From contig JAILYB010000104.1 of NCBI GenBank assembly GCA_021437785.1, forward strand, positions 2,604,001 through 2,668,000: 64,000 bases of DNA, written 5' to 3'. Of this stretch, positions 31,131 through 43,600 are shown piece by piece (within the stretch, counting starts at the first letter, position 1; every line of letters starts with the position of its first letter). A model generated the notes under the pieces. The model made no database searches. It was not told the DNA's origin and was given only the letters and a program-made list of their open reading frames with translations. This stretch comes from Rhodomyrtus psidioides (lineage: Eukaryota; Streptophyta; Magnoliopsida; Myrtales; Myrtaceae). The position numbers were made by a program, and so were the translations under genes.

Positions 31131-33726
31131 ATGTATGCAGAGACTGGACTGTTGTTCCCTTGCTTCCAGAATTTCTACCCAGAAATTCAGCAGCTTGAAG
31201 AGTTCTATAAAGCTCAGAAATCAACTTCTTCTCTGGTACTAATATGTCTCTTTCTCCCTCTCACCAGGTGTATGTATTTCTATGAACATGAATATCTTGA
31301 TGTCTTGACCCTCTACTGGCGATTGGGTTACGTGGGCTTCTCATTCCTTTCCTCTTGAATCTGTTTCCATCGCTGGTTGTTTTGTACCATAACTAGTGCC
31401 TTTTTACCATAAGAGGTAGTGGTAGGGAGATTGAGGAACGGGAAGGTGTCTTGAGGTGATCTAATGATGTTCTTGATTCATATCTCAATTTTCAAATGAG
31501 AAATTTGTCAGAGAAGCTTTGTCGAAGAAGAAAACAGAGGAGATGGGTTGCTTTGCATGATTTCTTGATGATTTTTGGACGCAAAGCAAAGAACCACAGT
31601 TAATTACTCCTGTGTTCCTTTCTTTACTTAGCCCTAAACTGGAGACTAAGGAAGGAATAGGCTAAGTTGATGATTGCAAGCATAAAAAGGATACCTAGCT
31701 GGATATCTGTGGTGAACAGACTTGGTTAATTGGACTGTTGAAATCAAAGAATTGGGAGGAAGGCAAGTCCTTGGTCCTCCTGTTCAGTGGCACATAACAT
31801 AACTATGGGAAGCGAATTTAAGTAGAGAATTTGAAGCGCGATCGCACTTTTTATTTCCGAATAGATGCTTCCTATCGCTTATCTCAAATTGTTTCTATTT
31901 TCTGGTTGAGTGATTTCTGAATTTACGCTCTAATCTTAACTTATTTGTTTTCCAGACTCAATCTGTAACGTAAGTCATTTCTCATTCATCTGTGGTTCTT
32001 TTTGAGAAGTCCTTGTCTGTGAATTGTCAATCTGCTTGCTTAATTCCTCTGATTTTCATTTTCTCTGAATTCTTTTCGATACCCCTCACAGGGCAACGTG
32101 GTTCAGGGCTCCACCATATCGGAATATGACCTAGGTGGGGCGTGGGATCTATTCAAAGCTCCAGAACCAATAATTGAGGAGCCAAGTGCAAGGCTCGATC
32201 CCATGACAGCAGCCATCTCAATGATCTCTGGCCCGGAAGATGTCATTTCCTCTCAAGGCCTCAAAGCCGGTGAAATTGTATCACTTCAGGGCGAGCCACT
32301 CTTGAGTGAGGTTTTCTATGAGTGTAGGAAGGATCTCTTAGCAAAAGGTGCAATCGGTGCCTCGATTGCAAATGTCATGGAAATGAAAGTTCCTCTGATG
32401 AGTATTGATGAGAACCAATCCCAAGAGAACAATTTGCCTCCCCAGGTACCCTTCCCCAAGTGTGTTAGCTCGGGAAGTCTGAGTTCTATGGGAATCATTA
32501 GTGGGCTGAAGCCAAGTTTCCTCGATTTTGCGGAGGTGGACTTTAGAGATGGAGCGGTGTGTGCAATACGGAGGGCATTTAGTGAAGGAGATATAAAGGT
32601 CAAGTTCGATTGTTTTATAGTATTTATGAGCTTTTCTCAGTGGAATACCTTCATCTATTCCTCAGTTACTGAAGTGCTATGTGACTATTTCACATTATAC
32701 AATTTTGATTATGCATTTCAGTTTGGGGTTACTAGAAGAGGCCTTCTCTCATCATAACAACTAGCATTTTTAATATAATGAAGAGAATAGTCATCGAATG
32801 CTATAAATTGTTTGAGATTCTCACTTCTTAGTCAAGGTGGGTTGGCTTCACTCTTCCTGTTAACTGGTGTAACATCTTACTAGAAGCATAGCGATCTCTG
32901 TCTATTTTCGGGCCTTTTGTTTGTGTGGACAGGTGGACATCGTACCTAGCAACAGAGATAGTTCTCAGTTTATCGTCTTTGCTGACATTATTCATAGAGA
33001 TCCTAATTCCTTTCCCTCAGCATAGTTAATCTCCAGTAAAATCTATAGATGTCTGTGTTTTAATTTTTACCTCACCGCATCTCAGTAGCATAAGCTGCCA
33101 AATCTTATCAGTATCTACCAGTAAGACTGCAGTTTATGTGATGCATTATCCAATTATAAAAGCTGTGAAAATGTTGACTTTCCTTGATGCTAAAACCATA
33201 TGAAGCCTCGTCATTGACACTCGTGATTTTTATGGCAGACCCTTGATGGTGGTAATGTGGGATTCGAATCGCCACTTCAGCAGCCGATACTCACAAGCAA
33301 CAACGCGTCCGAAGGACGCTGGGAAAAGCTTTCTAGATACAGAAACAAGAAGAGCAAGAGGAACTTTGGCAGGAAGATCAAGGTAATGTGTTGTTCGCAA
33401 GACTCATTTCCGAACAATCTAATGCTTTTTCATGCCTAAGAAAAAGGTGAAGAGGTCACTTCATCTTGCGTGATGCTTGTCCTCACTATTATCTGCTTTT
33501 CTGGATAACATGTTGGAGACAAAATCCGCATCATCTTAGTGTTATGTGACTAGGCACTGTAATGCATTTGCTTATTTCGAGCCTTTCGGGCGATCCAGTC
33601 ACTGATCAAGTAGATGGTACTTTACAGTATGCTTGCAGAAAGGCTCTAGCTGATAATCAACCAAGGATCCGAGGAAGATTTGCGAAGATGGAAGAGTCAT
33701 ACACTTCAAAAGGCGATAACTGCTAA
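31131..33726 (+). CDS. CCT-domain transcriptional regulator (CMF family)
   Basis: Exons 31131-31235, 32092-32598, 33239-33382, 33628-33726, all GT-AG and all phase 0, encode 284 aa. The start MYAETGLLFPCFQNF and the motif STISEYDLGGAWDLFKAPEP are typical of a plant family with a single CCT domain and no B-box. MTAAISMIS and SQGLKAGEIVSLQGEPLLSE follow. The CCT domain covers about 231-273: RWEKLSRYRNKKSKRNFGRK, then IKYACRKALADNQPRIRGRF, split by the last intron as usual. CCT domains bind NF-Y subunits/DNA and act in the nucleus. Relatives include Arabidopsis ASML2 and FITNESS, linked to sugar response, growth and stress. An optional 9-nt exon (31956-31964, ACTCAATCT) would also fit in frame. 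The leader just before the ATG is GA-rich. Confidence 0.88.
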
Positions 33727-35435
33727 CAAGTCGTGACTTAAGAAGTCGTGACAATCTAAGATAGACAGATGAAATAACAGATCAAGATAAGTGGCCACCC
33801 TCAGAGGCTGACTCAGTTGAGACTTGAAACGACTACTGGAGGGGTTTAGGTTTAATTTCTTATCGATCGTCATGACCTGTTAATAGACTTAAATGGCCAA
33901 GTTAGAACTGTAGATGAGGAGTGTTGAATAAAAGCTAAAGCCCAGAAGAATGTACTTGACATATTTGATAGTGTTAATAAGAGCAGTGTTATTTGGTTTC
34001 GTGGGATTCATCTGCAGCTGATTGCGTTGGAGCTCTATGCTCCAAGCTTTGGAGGGTTCAGCGATATCGGACTAAAGTTTTCTGAAGTTCATCTGCATCA
34101 GTAAAATCATGTCACATTGCTGTGCTTTCGATCGAATGCATGTCCCTCCTGATAGGGCCATAAGTTCCTTGAATGATCAGCAAAAAGCTAATTTGACAGA
34201 ATGTCTTGAGGCATATTGCAGCTCAAGTCATGAAAGCAGTACGAAGAAGTCGGATACGTCCCAACACTGTACTTGTGATCAACCCGGGGCGGCGATTAAA
34301 GCGTCGAAGCGGGAATAAAAATTGGAATTCATCGCCTAACTTTTCTGACTCTGTTCCCAGATTGAGGAATGTCAGAACAGTACATTAGCAATCTCTAGGA
34401 ACAAAAACAGGGGACGGTGAGTTTTAGATTTCTATGTACAAGCATTGTCTGCTCGGGAATGGGAATGAATTTGTAACCACGACGACGCGAGTCACGCGAT
34501 ACCATTCCAAGGCTGAAAGAGTCTGATGAGCCTTTGCCACGTTACCTGAAGGCTCGATCTGAGTCAACTTCACTATGTATTGCACTCCCCGTTCCAGGAA
34601 AAGAGAGAACCGTCGAAAGTATCAGATGCGCGAAGTCTGACAGTGATAAAGCGATTTGAGTTTTTGCGTCTTTTTAAGTTCGATTCTCCTTGACGCTTAC
34701 TTCGGAAGTCAAATCACGAACAACCCACGACTCAAACCTTCCGAGAGGCATGACCGATTTGTCTATAATTGAGCGGTTTCAAGGTTGGCCCAGAACCTAC
34801 CCGTCGAACCGGTTCCTCCAATTTTTGGAACCTTGAAAGGTACCCTTCATACCTTGAAACTTAGCACCCACCTATACTCTTAATTGGATGATTGAAGTGA
34901 ATCATTATCTCTAAAAATCATAATTTGATGTTATAATCCGCCGGCCACAAATCACATTTAGACGCACGAAGAATATGAAACATTTACAAAACAAAAACTC
35001 AATAATTGATATAGCTGGAAATGAAAGCTCAAACCACTAGGTGCTATGAAATACCGCAAGTTCGCGCGAAGATATAAAATAAGAAAAACATGGAAACTTA
35101 TTATAGGTTTCAGGCCCGTCGGAATCAGTTCCCTAATTTTTAGATGCATATCCTAAAACCTAAAACAAGGCCCATCCCTAAGTTTGCCTTTGCCTAAACT
35201 AGCAACGTGCCTACAGTACAATATACTTAAAAGCCAATCCAATATTCAATATTAATAAAATGAATTAGTGTGTTATTTCATTTTAAACTAGTAACTTGAT
35301 CATATTCATATCATTTGACCATTTGACCAATTCTAACTTCTTGATTTGAATATTTGAAGTATTGGGTAGAGAAGAAAGATTCAGAATAATTAAGAATCGA
35401 AAATTCTATTTGAGTTTTCCATATCTTGATTTTTA
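33727..35435. other. 3' flank of CCT gene and intergenic DNA
   Basis: The 3' UTR probably extends to about 34470. After that AT-rich DNA. A stretch near 34760-34880 ('ggaaccttgaaaggtacc' type words) looks repeat-derived but was not classified. Confidence 0.45.
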
Positions 35436-36120
35436 TTCAACCTATATAAAAAGACATAAGAGCAGGTGAATCAGAAAGAATTAATTTAAAAATTAAAAAC
35501 CATTTCCTTCCTGCAATTCAGAGAATAAGGAAAGACCCGGTGTTTCTCTCTGGTGGTTGTCCTCCTCTTCTCTTTGGCTGCTCAACTGTTTGCCTGGTTG
35601 CTAACAGTTTCGAGCGCGGGGATGCGTCCTCCGAAAACGCAAGCCGAACTCGTTCCGTTCCGATCGCCACCCGATGGCACTCGTTGTGTTCTACAGGCTA
35701 GCTCGGAGGCCGGTTTACAGTTGCCACACGGCCGGAACCATTTCCCGGGGGGGTTGTCGGAGGACACATCGTCGTCCTCTGTGCTTGCAGACACATGTTG
35801 CCTCGCATCAAGAAGCAAAGTAAAGAGGTGAGTTTGCGAACACACTCTCTCTCTTGCCGTGACATTTTTCTCTTGAAAATAAATTTCGTTTCCTTCATCC
35901 ACCACCTCACCTACTCCCACTCAAGTTTGACCTTGACCTCTCCTCTCTCATGGGTGAAACTTGCGAGACTTTGCTTCTTATAAATCAAAAAGCGACCAAT
36001 TATTAACCATGGAAACTCCTCGTCACAGTTGGAGGATCCCCATGATCGGTCGAGCTGAAAATCGATCTCACCGTGCAGAAGCTTATGATCTGGTCCCCCA
36101 GCATCCACAGTAAGAATTTC
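35436..36120 (+). other. Possible unclassified transcription unit or LTR-like segment
   Basis: A TATA-like CTATATAAAAAG near 35441-35452 is followed by A-rich leader-like DNA and, from 35553, a 92-codon open stretch starting with GTG whose first 22 residues are hydrophobic and signal-peptide-like. There is no ATG at that start, no family resemblance and no clear splice sites. It may be a retroelement LTR remnant. I do not call a gene. Confidence 0.25.
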
Positions 36121-36186
36121 TTGTCGTCAGCCCTACTCTCTCCTCTTCTTCCGAGGTCTTGTCATGGCCAAACCCTCATGAAGCAC

Positions 36187-36227
<41 letters not shown>

Positions 36228-37556
36228 TTTCTATGATCCTAATCCATGATCCACAATAACAAAAGAGGACGAAACGTTAAGCTCTGTTAAAATCGGCCAC
36301 AAATGACTAAGCTTTCATAAATTTCGGCTTGTCGCTTGGAATGGACGATGCCATTGAAGCAAAAGGCCCAAGCTTTGACTCTGAGAGCATCCCTTTACCA
36401 AAATGAAATCGAATAACAAATTAGACAAAGAAGAAAGAAGAAGAAGAAGAGACGACCCTTCTCGCGACTATTCAGTAAACTCGTCTCCAACCATCATGTA
36501 CAGGGGGAGGAAGAAGATCGACTGATTCCGTCTAATTATCTCTTCCCGAGTTCAAATCTTCGAATTACATGCAACAATTTTTCGGAGTAATGAAGGATTC
36601 TCTATAGCCTCTTCGTCGAATCGAAACTCAGAAAACCTCCTCTGCTCAAGTTCAACCCTCCACGAAAGTGGGAAGAGAATAATGTGGAACTCGACACTAC
36701 CCATTAATGAAGAAGAAAGACGCCAACGTCCACCCAATACCATTTCGGGAAAAAGAGAGAAAAATATATGAGGACCCACCAACGAACCCAACCGCCAAAA
36801 CAGACGAAGAGCACCCTCGTAAGTCGTGATATGAAGAGCCCGACCGCCGTGATCAGACGTTGCAGCACCACCACCCCCGGCCGCCGGGAGACGCCGCCAT
36901 CCTCTTGGAGAAGACCCAAAATCAACCCGCCCACGAAGCCCCGAAAGTGAGAACGCGAATAATGAGATGGACCCATCAAACGAAATTTGTACTATCCTTC
37001 GTGGATTCCGGGGTTATCCACGAAACATTCACGAATTTCTCGAAATCCTTGGGACAGAACATCGTACGGTACGCACTCGTTTCGCATGATCATAGCACGC
37101 GAACAGAGAGGAGAAGAAACAAAAAAAGATGACACGATCGCTCACGAACGAGAACGATGAACCAAGGCCGATCGAATGGGAGTCCCCCAAGAGTCGCACA
37201 CCACCCACCCATCCCCAACACGAGATTTGCACAACTCCTTTGGAACCTCTGCTCGAACATCGTCACCAAATTCGAACCCCCGACAATTTTCAGTCACCAA
37301 CCTTTGACCTCTGCTGAAAGAAGAAAGAAGGAAAAAAAAAAAGAGAGAGAGAGAGAGAGACAGGAGAAATTTGAGATCTTGACGGTGGCAATGATGAAAG
37401 AACCAGTGAATTCGGGAGCAGCAAATTTGGATCGATCGTGCAAATATTTGCCTGGGGGCTTAGAAAAAAAAAATTGCTCTAAGCAATCTCGCGTGATTCG
37501 CAAGTTAAGCTCGAGCTGAGCCTGTCGACTCTCTTCTCCTCACCAACATTATGCAT
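36121..37556. other. Intergenic region upstream of ATX gene
   Basis: No exon recognised. Contains a (CT)n run at about 36188-36221, a GAA-rich run near 36430-36455 and a GA run near 37341-37360. Confidence 0.5.
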
Positions 37557-37562
37557 TATATA
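37557..37562 (+). promoter_or_regulatory. Possible TATA box of ATX gene
   Basis: TATATA followed at once by CT-rich DNA, as in many plant promoters. The leader would start near 37590. Confidence 0.35.
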
Positions 37563-37778
37563 CTCTCTCTCTCACACAAGATAACGCCGTCGCGCTCTCT
37601 CTCTCTCTTCTGTGTCAGCTCACTTTCTCTCTCTAGAATTCGTTTCTTGAAAAGAAATTCGCAGGAAACTGCTATTTCCAACAAAGGCTCGCCCTTTTCT
37701 CACTCCGATTCTCGAAGATTTCCCTTATATTATCTATTTCACGAGCCAGCAAATCAATTTTTATCCTGCGCACACACC

Positions 37779-37781
<3 letters not shown>

Positions 37782-37825
<44 letters not shown>
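37782..37825. repeat. (CT)n microsatellite in ATX leader
   Basis: About 22 CT units inside the probable 5' UTR of the ATX gene. The open frame running through it in phase with the main start would add a Ser/Leu-rich, non-conserved extension and is not accepted. Confidence 0.9.
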
Positions 37826-37828
<3 letters not shown>

Positions 37829-38065
37829 CTCTGAAGAAGCAGTTGGAATTGGAGCAGCTCCGTCTCGCAGATCCCTTATTTGCTTCTCGACCCTCTTCTT
37901 CTTCTCAATCCTGTCTCTCTTAGAAATCTCCTCCTGTTCCATCTCTCTCTTCCCTTTTCGTTTCTCGCGAATCGCACCGGGGCGGCTCCGGATTCCCCTG
38001 TTATTTAAGTTCTTCCCAGTACGTCCGATTAGGGTTTGCGGCTTGGCTCGGCGGCTTCGGTCTCG

Positions 38066-38098
38066 ATGCGGGAATCGAGCGCGAGCATGGCGCGTTGA
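38066..38098 (+). other. Upstream ORF in ATX leader
   Basis: ATG to TGA, 10 codons (MRESSASMAR). It lies 40 bp before the main ATG and in a different frame, in the probable 5' UTR. It could modulate translation of the methyltransferase. Confidence 0.45.
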
Positions 38099-38138
38099 GA
38101 ATTGCCGTGGGTTCCGATCGTTTTTCGTGACCGAAGAG

Positions 38139-40645
38139 ATGATAATCAAGCGCAAATTGAAATCGCGAATGCCGAGGTTGAAGCGGAGGAAACCTGGAGA
38201 CCCGGCGACGGCTGAGCACAATGGCGATGGCGAGGCCGGGGCGCGGAAGAAGAGTAAATTGGGCAATGGTTACTACCCGTTGAATCTTCTCGGCGAGGTG
38301 GCCGCAGGCGTAATCCCTGGTGTTCTCGGCGAGAAGCAATTCGCAGCCTCTTGGTGCACCGAATTGTCTTGTTCCTCGGAAGAGGTCGACTTGGAATCCC
38401 AGGTTCAAGATTCAGGGAGGGCCGCGAGCCGCGTGGAGGAGATTTCACGGCCGCCTCTGGTGAGGACCTCCAGGGGAAGAGTCCAGGTATTGCCTTCTCG
38501 GTTCAATGACTCTGTTATTGATAACTGGAGGAAAGAGAGTACTACTAAGGTTGAATTGTTAGACAGTGATGTCGACGAGTATGAGATCGTCGAATGTAAA
38601 AAACCGAAATTCAGTACTAAAGCAGCTAGAACTTTGAGTAATGGCTTGAAAAATAGGAGAAAGGAGGATGCAATTGGTGTCAGGTATATCGGATGTGGTA
38701 CATTGTGTGAGGAAGTTGAGGAAGAAAAAGTTGGGCATGGGAATATCGACATAAAGAAGTATTCAAGCTCCCGCAGTTCGCTGACGTCTATACAGGACCA
38801 TCTGGGTGAGTATAACAGGTACGCTGTAGAGGAGACTGACAAAAAGAAGAACTCAGTGGAATGGCGTGAGGAAAGGAAAGATGGATTGTATGGGCCCGAG
38901 GACTTCTATTCCGGCGATATTGTTTGGGCGAAATCTGGGGAATTTGAGCCTTTTTGGCCTGCCATTGTCATTGATCCAATGACACAAGCTCCAGAACTGG
39001 TCTTAAGAGCTTGTATAGCTGACGCAGCTTGTGTGATGTTCTTTGGTTATGCAGGAAGTGAGGATCATAGGGTATGCGCAGGAAGTACTTTCTATACTTG
39101 TGCTAGTTTCTATTTACTCAAAAATATACTATTGTGAAAATAATTGGCATCTTGTTCTGAATGTTTGAGTGTTTATAATCAGGATTTCGCGGTGGGTGAG
39201 ACGAGGGAGAATTTTCCCATTTATGGACTTTGTGGACAGGTCTCTGCTTGGTGCTTCATTTCGCTCAGATATTGGAACTTTAATAAAAGGTTCAATTGTC
39301 CTGAGCTCAAAGTGTGCTTTTTGCAGGTTTCAGGAGCAGCCTGAGTTGAAGGACTGCAAACCTAGCGACTTCCAAATTGCAATGGAGGAGGCATTTTTAG
39401 CAGAAAATGGTTTTACAGAAAAGTTGACACATGACATTAATTTGGCTGCTGGAAATACGACAGATGCTGATTTTGTTTATAGAGGGATTGAGGAGGCTAC
39501 TGGTTCAAATCAGGATCAAGAGTTCAACTCTCTTAACTTGGTGGGTTTCTCTCAGCCGCCTCTTTCTGTACATACATAATTTCTATTCATGATGGTATAT
39601 TATTATTACCCATCTCTTCAAATTCATGTTTGGTGCTAATGGCACTCAAGTCTAGTTGATACTTATATGATCTCTGCATTTTTCTCGGTTTAGTTCTCGT
39701 GGAATCAGTTGGCTGCCAGAGGTTCTTCTTTGCATGACAATGGGAGATTTCTTTTCTTTGTTTCTTTATTTTTTCCTGGGTGAAGGAGAGAAGAAGAGAG
39801 AAGGGGGGGGGGGGGGTGTTGGTTGCTAAACTTGAGGGTGGGGAGTCGTCCATGACTACCTTCCTTTTACCTTGATCAGTAGTATGATTGGGATAAATAT
39901 ATGTGATGATGTTCACGATCATCCTTACGTGGTTGAACTTCCTCCTGCAGGACGTACCTGGGACGAAGAAAGAACCACGGTGCTGTGAAGGTTGTGGATC
40001 TATCCTTCCGGTGAGAATGACAAAGAAAGAGAAAGTTTCAACTCCTGGAGGGCAATCACTGTGCAGATTGTGTTCTAGGGTCTGTAAAATCCATTTTTCC
40101 TGTAATGGCATTTGACTTGTTATTTCATATGATAGGTGGCACTGAGGGAGATGCAATCCCACATACAGCATTTAAGACATATGAGATGCTGAAATTAAAC
40201 CTGAACATTTTCCATTTGCAGATGATAAAATCAAATCATTACTGCGGCATATGCAAGAAGATTTGGAATCATTCGGACAGTGGAAGTTGGGTAAGGAGAG
40301 CTGACCTTTTAGGGATTTTATCTAATGTACCACCTTTTTTCCGTAGATCCTTCTTATAGTGAAATTGTTATATTTTCGTGGCAATAGGTACGTTGTGATG
40401 GCTGTAAAGTTTGGATTCATGCGGAGTGTGACAAAATCTCAAGTAACCGTTTTCAGGTACAGTTACTATCATATACATCAGTTCTGTTTTGCATTGGCAA
40501 ATGGTCCAACCTCTGACTATTCCTTTGTATTTTACTATTTTTGAAGGAGATGGGTGGCACTGATTATTATTGCCCTGCCTGTAGAGCGAAGTTCAATTTT
40601 GAATTGTCTGATTCCGAAAAGGGCCGACATAGTGTAAAGTAATTG

Positions 40646-40682
<37 letters not shown>

Positions 40683-43600
40683 CCCACGTGCCAGCTGTTC
40701 TTATTCAGAAATAAACCTTCTCACTTCTGGAATTTCCTTGCCTGTTACTGAGAGAACACTAGATGTACTGCTTTTATATATGGAGCATTGTAACTTTGTC
40801 TCGTTCTCGCTTGCTAAATAGTTGTTCAACCATTTGCTGCAGGATGAACAAGAGTAGTGGCCAGTTGGTGCTGCCTAACAAAGTTACAGTCGTTTGTGCT
40901 GGCGTTGAGGGCGTCTACTTTCCAAGCCTTCATTTGTAAGTTTAACTTACAGTGTCCTGCATATCCTTTCCATGGTCTCTAACTTTCTGCATTCATGTAA
41001 CAGTCCGAAATTGGATCTGTTACAATCCTTAGAAATATACCGATTGGTTAATTCGATGAATTTCTTTTTAATTTTGTCTCCTTGTTATCTCAGAGTTATT
41101 TGCAAGTGTGGGCTTTGTGGAACAAAGAAACAGGCACTTAGTGACTGGGAACGACATACAAATTCCAAGCTGAGGAATTGGAGAACCAGCATAAGGGTGA
41201 AAGGTTCCATGTTACCTCTGGAGAAATGGGTTTGTGCTTAAGCCAAATTTTTGCATTATACTCATCAGTTCATGATGTGTCAAACAAAATGGTGCTGGTT
41301 TTTATTTATTTATTTATTTTGGTATTAGTCATTATCATGCAATAATTTTAATTACTAAATCATCATTTAGACAGCAGTTGAGACATACCTTTTCAGTAGC
41401 TAGTGGTGTCTGTTCTAAAATGTAACTCAAGGAGGAAATCTTCTTGTAGCAGTGCATTGGGATGAGGTACTTTTAGTACCTTCTCTGGAAGTGTCATTGG
41501 CCATGGTATACAATTGAGAAGGAGCCTTTTCCTTGCCTGAACTATCCATATCTTGATGAAGGCAATGCCTGAATATAAGTGCACATAATCTGCCACTAGT
41601 TTTTGTTTCTCGCCATTCTCAATGCAGTTTTTCCCTCCTTTTGCTAATCCTTGCTAAACCTTGAGTTGAAAGACAAGCAAAAGCTATTAGGATGGGCTCA
41701 CAATCACAATGAAGTGAAAGGTAGCGAAAAAGAGAAATCGAGATACGAAATTTTATCCCGGTTCACTCTTAATCTAGGGCTATGTCCAACAGAAGATTCC
41801 ACTATAATTAGCACATCGCACCTCTCGTCATATCACTCAATTACAAGCGAAAAAGGGTATATATAGCAGTAGCTATTCATGAGCCCAAGCTCAAACTACT
41901 AATGAAAAATTATGGGTTTAAATCGTAGAAGTCATCTGGTGTCCAGGGGGTGCTGCCCCCTTAAGACAGCCGCTGAGCGGGACTCACGTGCTTCCCTGTC
42001 ATGAAGGAGTATGAAACACACCCCAACATTAGCCACGAAAATGAGGGCAAAAGCACCTTTCCTAATTTGTGCCGTTGTGCAAACTTTTGAAGAAATGTAA
42101 CTTTTGTTGTCGACTCATTTTAGTTTCTTTTGATTAGTTTGTAACTTTTGCTGTCATTATCAGTCCTTTCTCTCTATATATTTATTTATATTTATTTATA
42201 ATTTTTTCTTTTCCCTCAAGGGTCTTGCTTTTATTTCATTTATTTTTGGGTTCACCGACCGCTGACCCCAACTAGTTTGGGATAAAGGTGATGCTGATGT
42301 TGATGTTGATGCTGATGTTGATGTTGATGTTGATTAGTTTGTAAAGCCAAGTCTCTGGGTTCCTTTATAGTTGGTTTCCCTATCTCTAACTGAGATGGAC
42401 CATCTCTAAATCAATCTACATCTGGGGTAGTCTCAACCTTTTGAGAGAGATTTGACATTCTTGTTGGTTGCTTCCTCTTATGGATCTTGATCATCGTTCT
42501 TAGGCTGTTACCTTCTTGTATTTCTGTTAGTGATGTGCCTGTGTTCGATTTTGAAAAGCTCAACAGAGATCTATTCAGTCTGAATTTTGAAACCTTAATG
42601 TAACTTTTCTTCCATGATTGGTAATAGCATGGCCAGTTACTTGAGAGATGTCTATTGATATCCTTTTTGGATTTGCAGATGCTGCAGTTGGCTGAATACC
42701 ATGAAAAAACTCTAGTTTCAGGGAAGCCACCTAAACGACCTCCTATGAAAGAAAGGAAGCAGAAACTGCTCACATTTTTACAAGGTTTGCTTACCCTTAT
42801 AGCATATACTCTTCTGATTGAAAGAGCCAATTCTTACTTGCCAATCTTCATTGCTGAGACAGAGAGGTATGAACCAGTGTATGCGAAATGGACGACAGAG
42901 CGATGTGCTGTCTGTAGATGGGTTGAAGATTGGGATTACAACAAAATTATTATCTGCAACAGGTAATCATCGTGAAAATTGTGGTTAAATAAGTTCCACA
43001 TCAATCATAACAAGCCACCTCCTATTAAGATTATACTCTAGGATTATGGGGAGGAGCAGAGCATCTTGTACCCACCTTACATATTGCACGTATCTAGGTT
43101 CTGACAAAGTACCTTTGCAGGAGATATTATTCTGATACTTTTTTTCAGGAGATCTAAGGATTAGCATATTATTTTGGTGGTCCCCTGACCTGTTAATGCG
43201 TGTTATGATTTTCTTTTTCTTGCTTTACTTGTTTTTGGCACCTAGGTTATTCTGGAATATTAATCATGTCACTGTGTACTTATTAGATGTCAAATAGCGG
43301 TTCATCAAGAGTGCTATGGGGCAAGAAATGTGCGAGATTTAACATCATGGGTATGCAAAGCTTGTGAAACACCTGACATCAAGAGGGAATGCTGTCTTTG
43401 TCCTGTAAAAGGTACTTTGTTGGTGCTTTTGTCTTTGTGGTATCTGATTTGTTAGGGTAGTGCCGTGATGTACCTTATCTGGAACTAGTCTGGAGAGGAC
43501 TATTGAATTATTATCTGCGCATATGAAAATCCCGTTATATGTTTATTTTGTAAAATATCTGGCGCTTTCTAAGTCGGACATCAATTTGGAAACAGTTTCC

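Noticed and set aside
31956..31969. A 14-nt exon 2 for the CCT gene ending at the better-looking donor GTAAGT
   Set aside because: It leaves the next exon out of frame. Only skipping it or the 9-nt version keeps the STISEYDLGG reading.
35553..35831. 92-codon plus-strand frame with a signal-peptide-like start
   Set aside because: Begins with GTG, has no family resemblance and no splice support. Kept only as a weak region note.
37551..38138. N-terminal extension of the ATX protein from an in-frame ATG at 37551
   Set aside because: It runs through the (CT)n tract and the likely promoter, is Ser/Leu/Phe-rich and unlike the family. The MIIKRKLKSRMPRLKRRK start at 38139 fits.
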